A DNA stretch of 20,142 nt from Scytalidium lignicola. Lineage: Eukaryota; Ascomycota; Leotiomycetes. The translations under genes and the position numbers were made by a program. Shown one piece after another: positions 19,523 through 20,142 of this stretch (positions are counted from its first letter, which is position 1; each line of letters opens with the position of its first letter). Location of the stretch: positions 1 to 20,142 of the forward strand of contig NCSJ02000528.1 of assembly GCA_002812745.2 (NCBI GenBank), given 5' to 3'. The notes under the pieces were generated by a model, which saw only the letters and a program-made list of their open reading frames with translations, did no database searches and was not told the DNA's origin.

Positions 19523-20142
19523 GAGGCTCTTGTCCTTAAGAGTTATAAGCCTTTGATATCCTTTAACACCTTTCTTAAAGTCTACAAATACAAAAATTAT
19601 TCTTGAATCCTATACTTCTTTCAAATGTAAAGGTTTTAAAATAGTATCTTTGTTCAGTAGCTTGATATCATGACACCTTTAAGTCAATGTATCTCTTTAG
19701 TATCCTTTTGATGTTACAATATATAAGTCTTTTATACTAATGACAAGCTTCACACATGTATACAAACATAACTTTACTATTTCNTTTTATGCTTTTTAGT
19801 TACTAGCTCTTTTAGTCCTTTTAAAGGGGTATAAGTCCTAGGTGAAGATCCAGTATTTTACTTGTTTCCTTTTGTTGTTAATAATACAAAGTTAAACAAA
19901 GTAAACATAAAACACTTAAATATAACAAATATAAAGCTATTCTTAATATCAAGCTTTTTAATCATAATTAAACATAAGTATTCTTCTAATATAATGATCT
20001 TGTAAAGTAATTCTTAGATTATTATAGAATTAAGTAAAGATTAGTAAATATTCTAAAGTTCTTAAATAAACAAAGTATAATATATAATTATTAACATTTT
20101 CAAAGGTTTATATAAACTCTCCTTATTACTCNTTTTTCTTTT
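19523..20142 (-). pseudogene. 3' end of decayed retroelement pol, runs off window
   Basis: Immediately upstream (minus strand) of the polypurine tract is stop-interrupted coding-like sequence, for example VDFKKGVKGYQRL then ITLKDKSLKKGG ending at the tract. Its position argues for the C-terminal end of pol, but I recognise no RNase H, integrase or chromodomain motif. Further right the sequence becomes AT-rich, with an N before a T-run at 19784 and another near the window end (about 20132). The rest of the element lies outside the window. Confidence 0.35.

Overview
This window looks like a chromosomal segment of a filamentous ascomycete. The evidence is short spliceosomal introns of about 47-106 nt with GT..AG ends and CTAA/CTGA-type branch motifs, a pogo/Fot1-type DNA transposon, LTR-retroelement debris, and sharp alternation between near-balanced gene DNA and extremely AT-rich DNA. 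The debris carries the C-to-T / G-to-A imprint expected of repeat-induced point mutation (RIP): Trp codons read as TAG, Gln codons as TAA, and zinc-knuckle Cys codons as Tyr. I cannot name the species.

Layout. Positions 1-607 hold faint, stop-riddled coding-like sequence. 608-965 is a solo-LTR-like repeat. 1012-4650 is an AT-rich block with an LTR candidate, a RIP-damaged gag with a CCHC-knuckle relic, and a palindrome-bearing repeat segment. 4657-7018 is a complete pogo/Fot1-like element with perfect 140-bp terminal inverted repeats (TIRs), a TA target duplication and a transposase frame broken by many stops. 7193-14643 is a gene island: an MFS transporter (ten exons, two frameshifts, one lost splice acceptor), a candidate hAT-like non-autonomous element directly after its stop codon, an apparently intact SnoaL/NTF2-like protein, a decayed phytanoyl-CoA dioxygenase-like gene, and an apparently intact two-exon aldo-keto reductase on the minus strand. 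From 14900 onward come a fold-back repeat, a TAC-type microsatellite and a second AT-rich block. That block ends in the 3' LTR, polypurine tract and pol end of a minus-strand retroelement, probably of the same family as the left LTR.

Together, the four genes (efflux transporter, SnoaL-like, 2-oxoglutarate oxygenase, AKR9-type reductase) are the kind of set seen in fungal secondary-metabolite or detoxification clusters. No backbone synthase or regulator is visible. Two of the four are broken, so this is best read as an eroding accessory cluster hemmed in by transposons. The product and substrates cannot be inferred.

I found no convincing new molecular system. The most informative signals are the perfect TIRs around a ruined transposase, the matching inverted retroelement arms on either side of the island, and a shared palindromic AGACTGT-type repeat in both AT-rich blocks. 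Nearly all of the N characters sit directly before A or T homopolymers, so homopolymer errors may contribute to some frameshifts.
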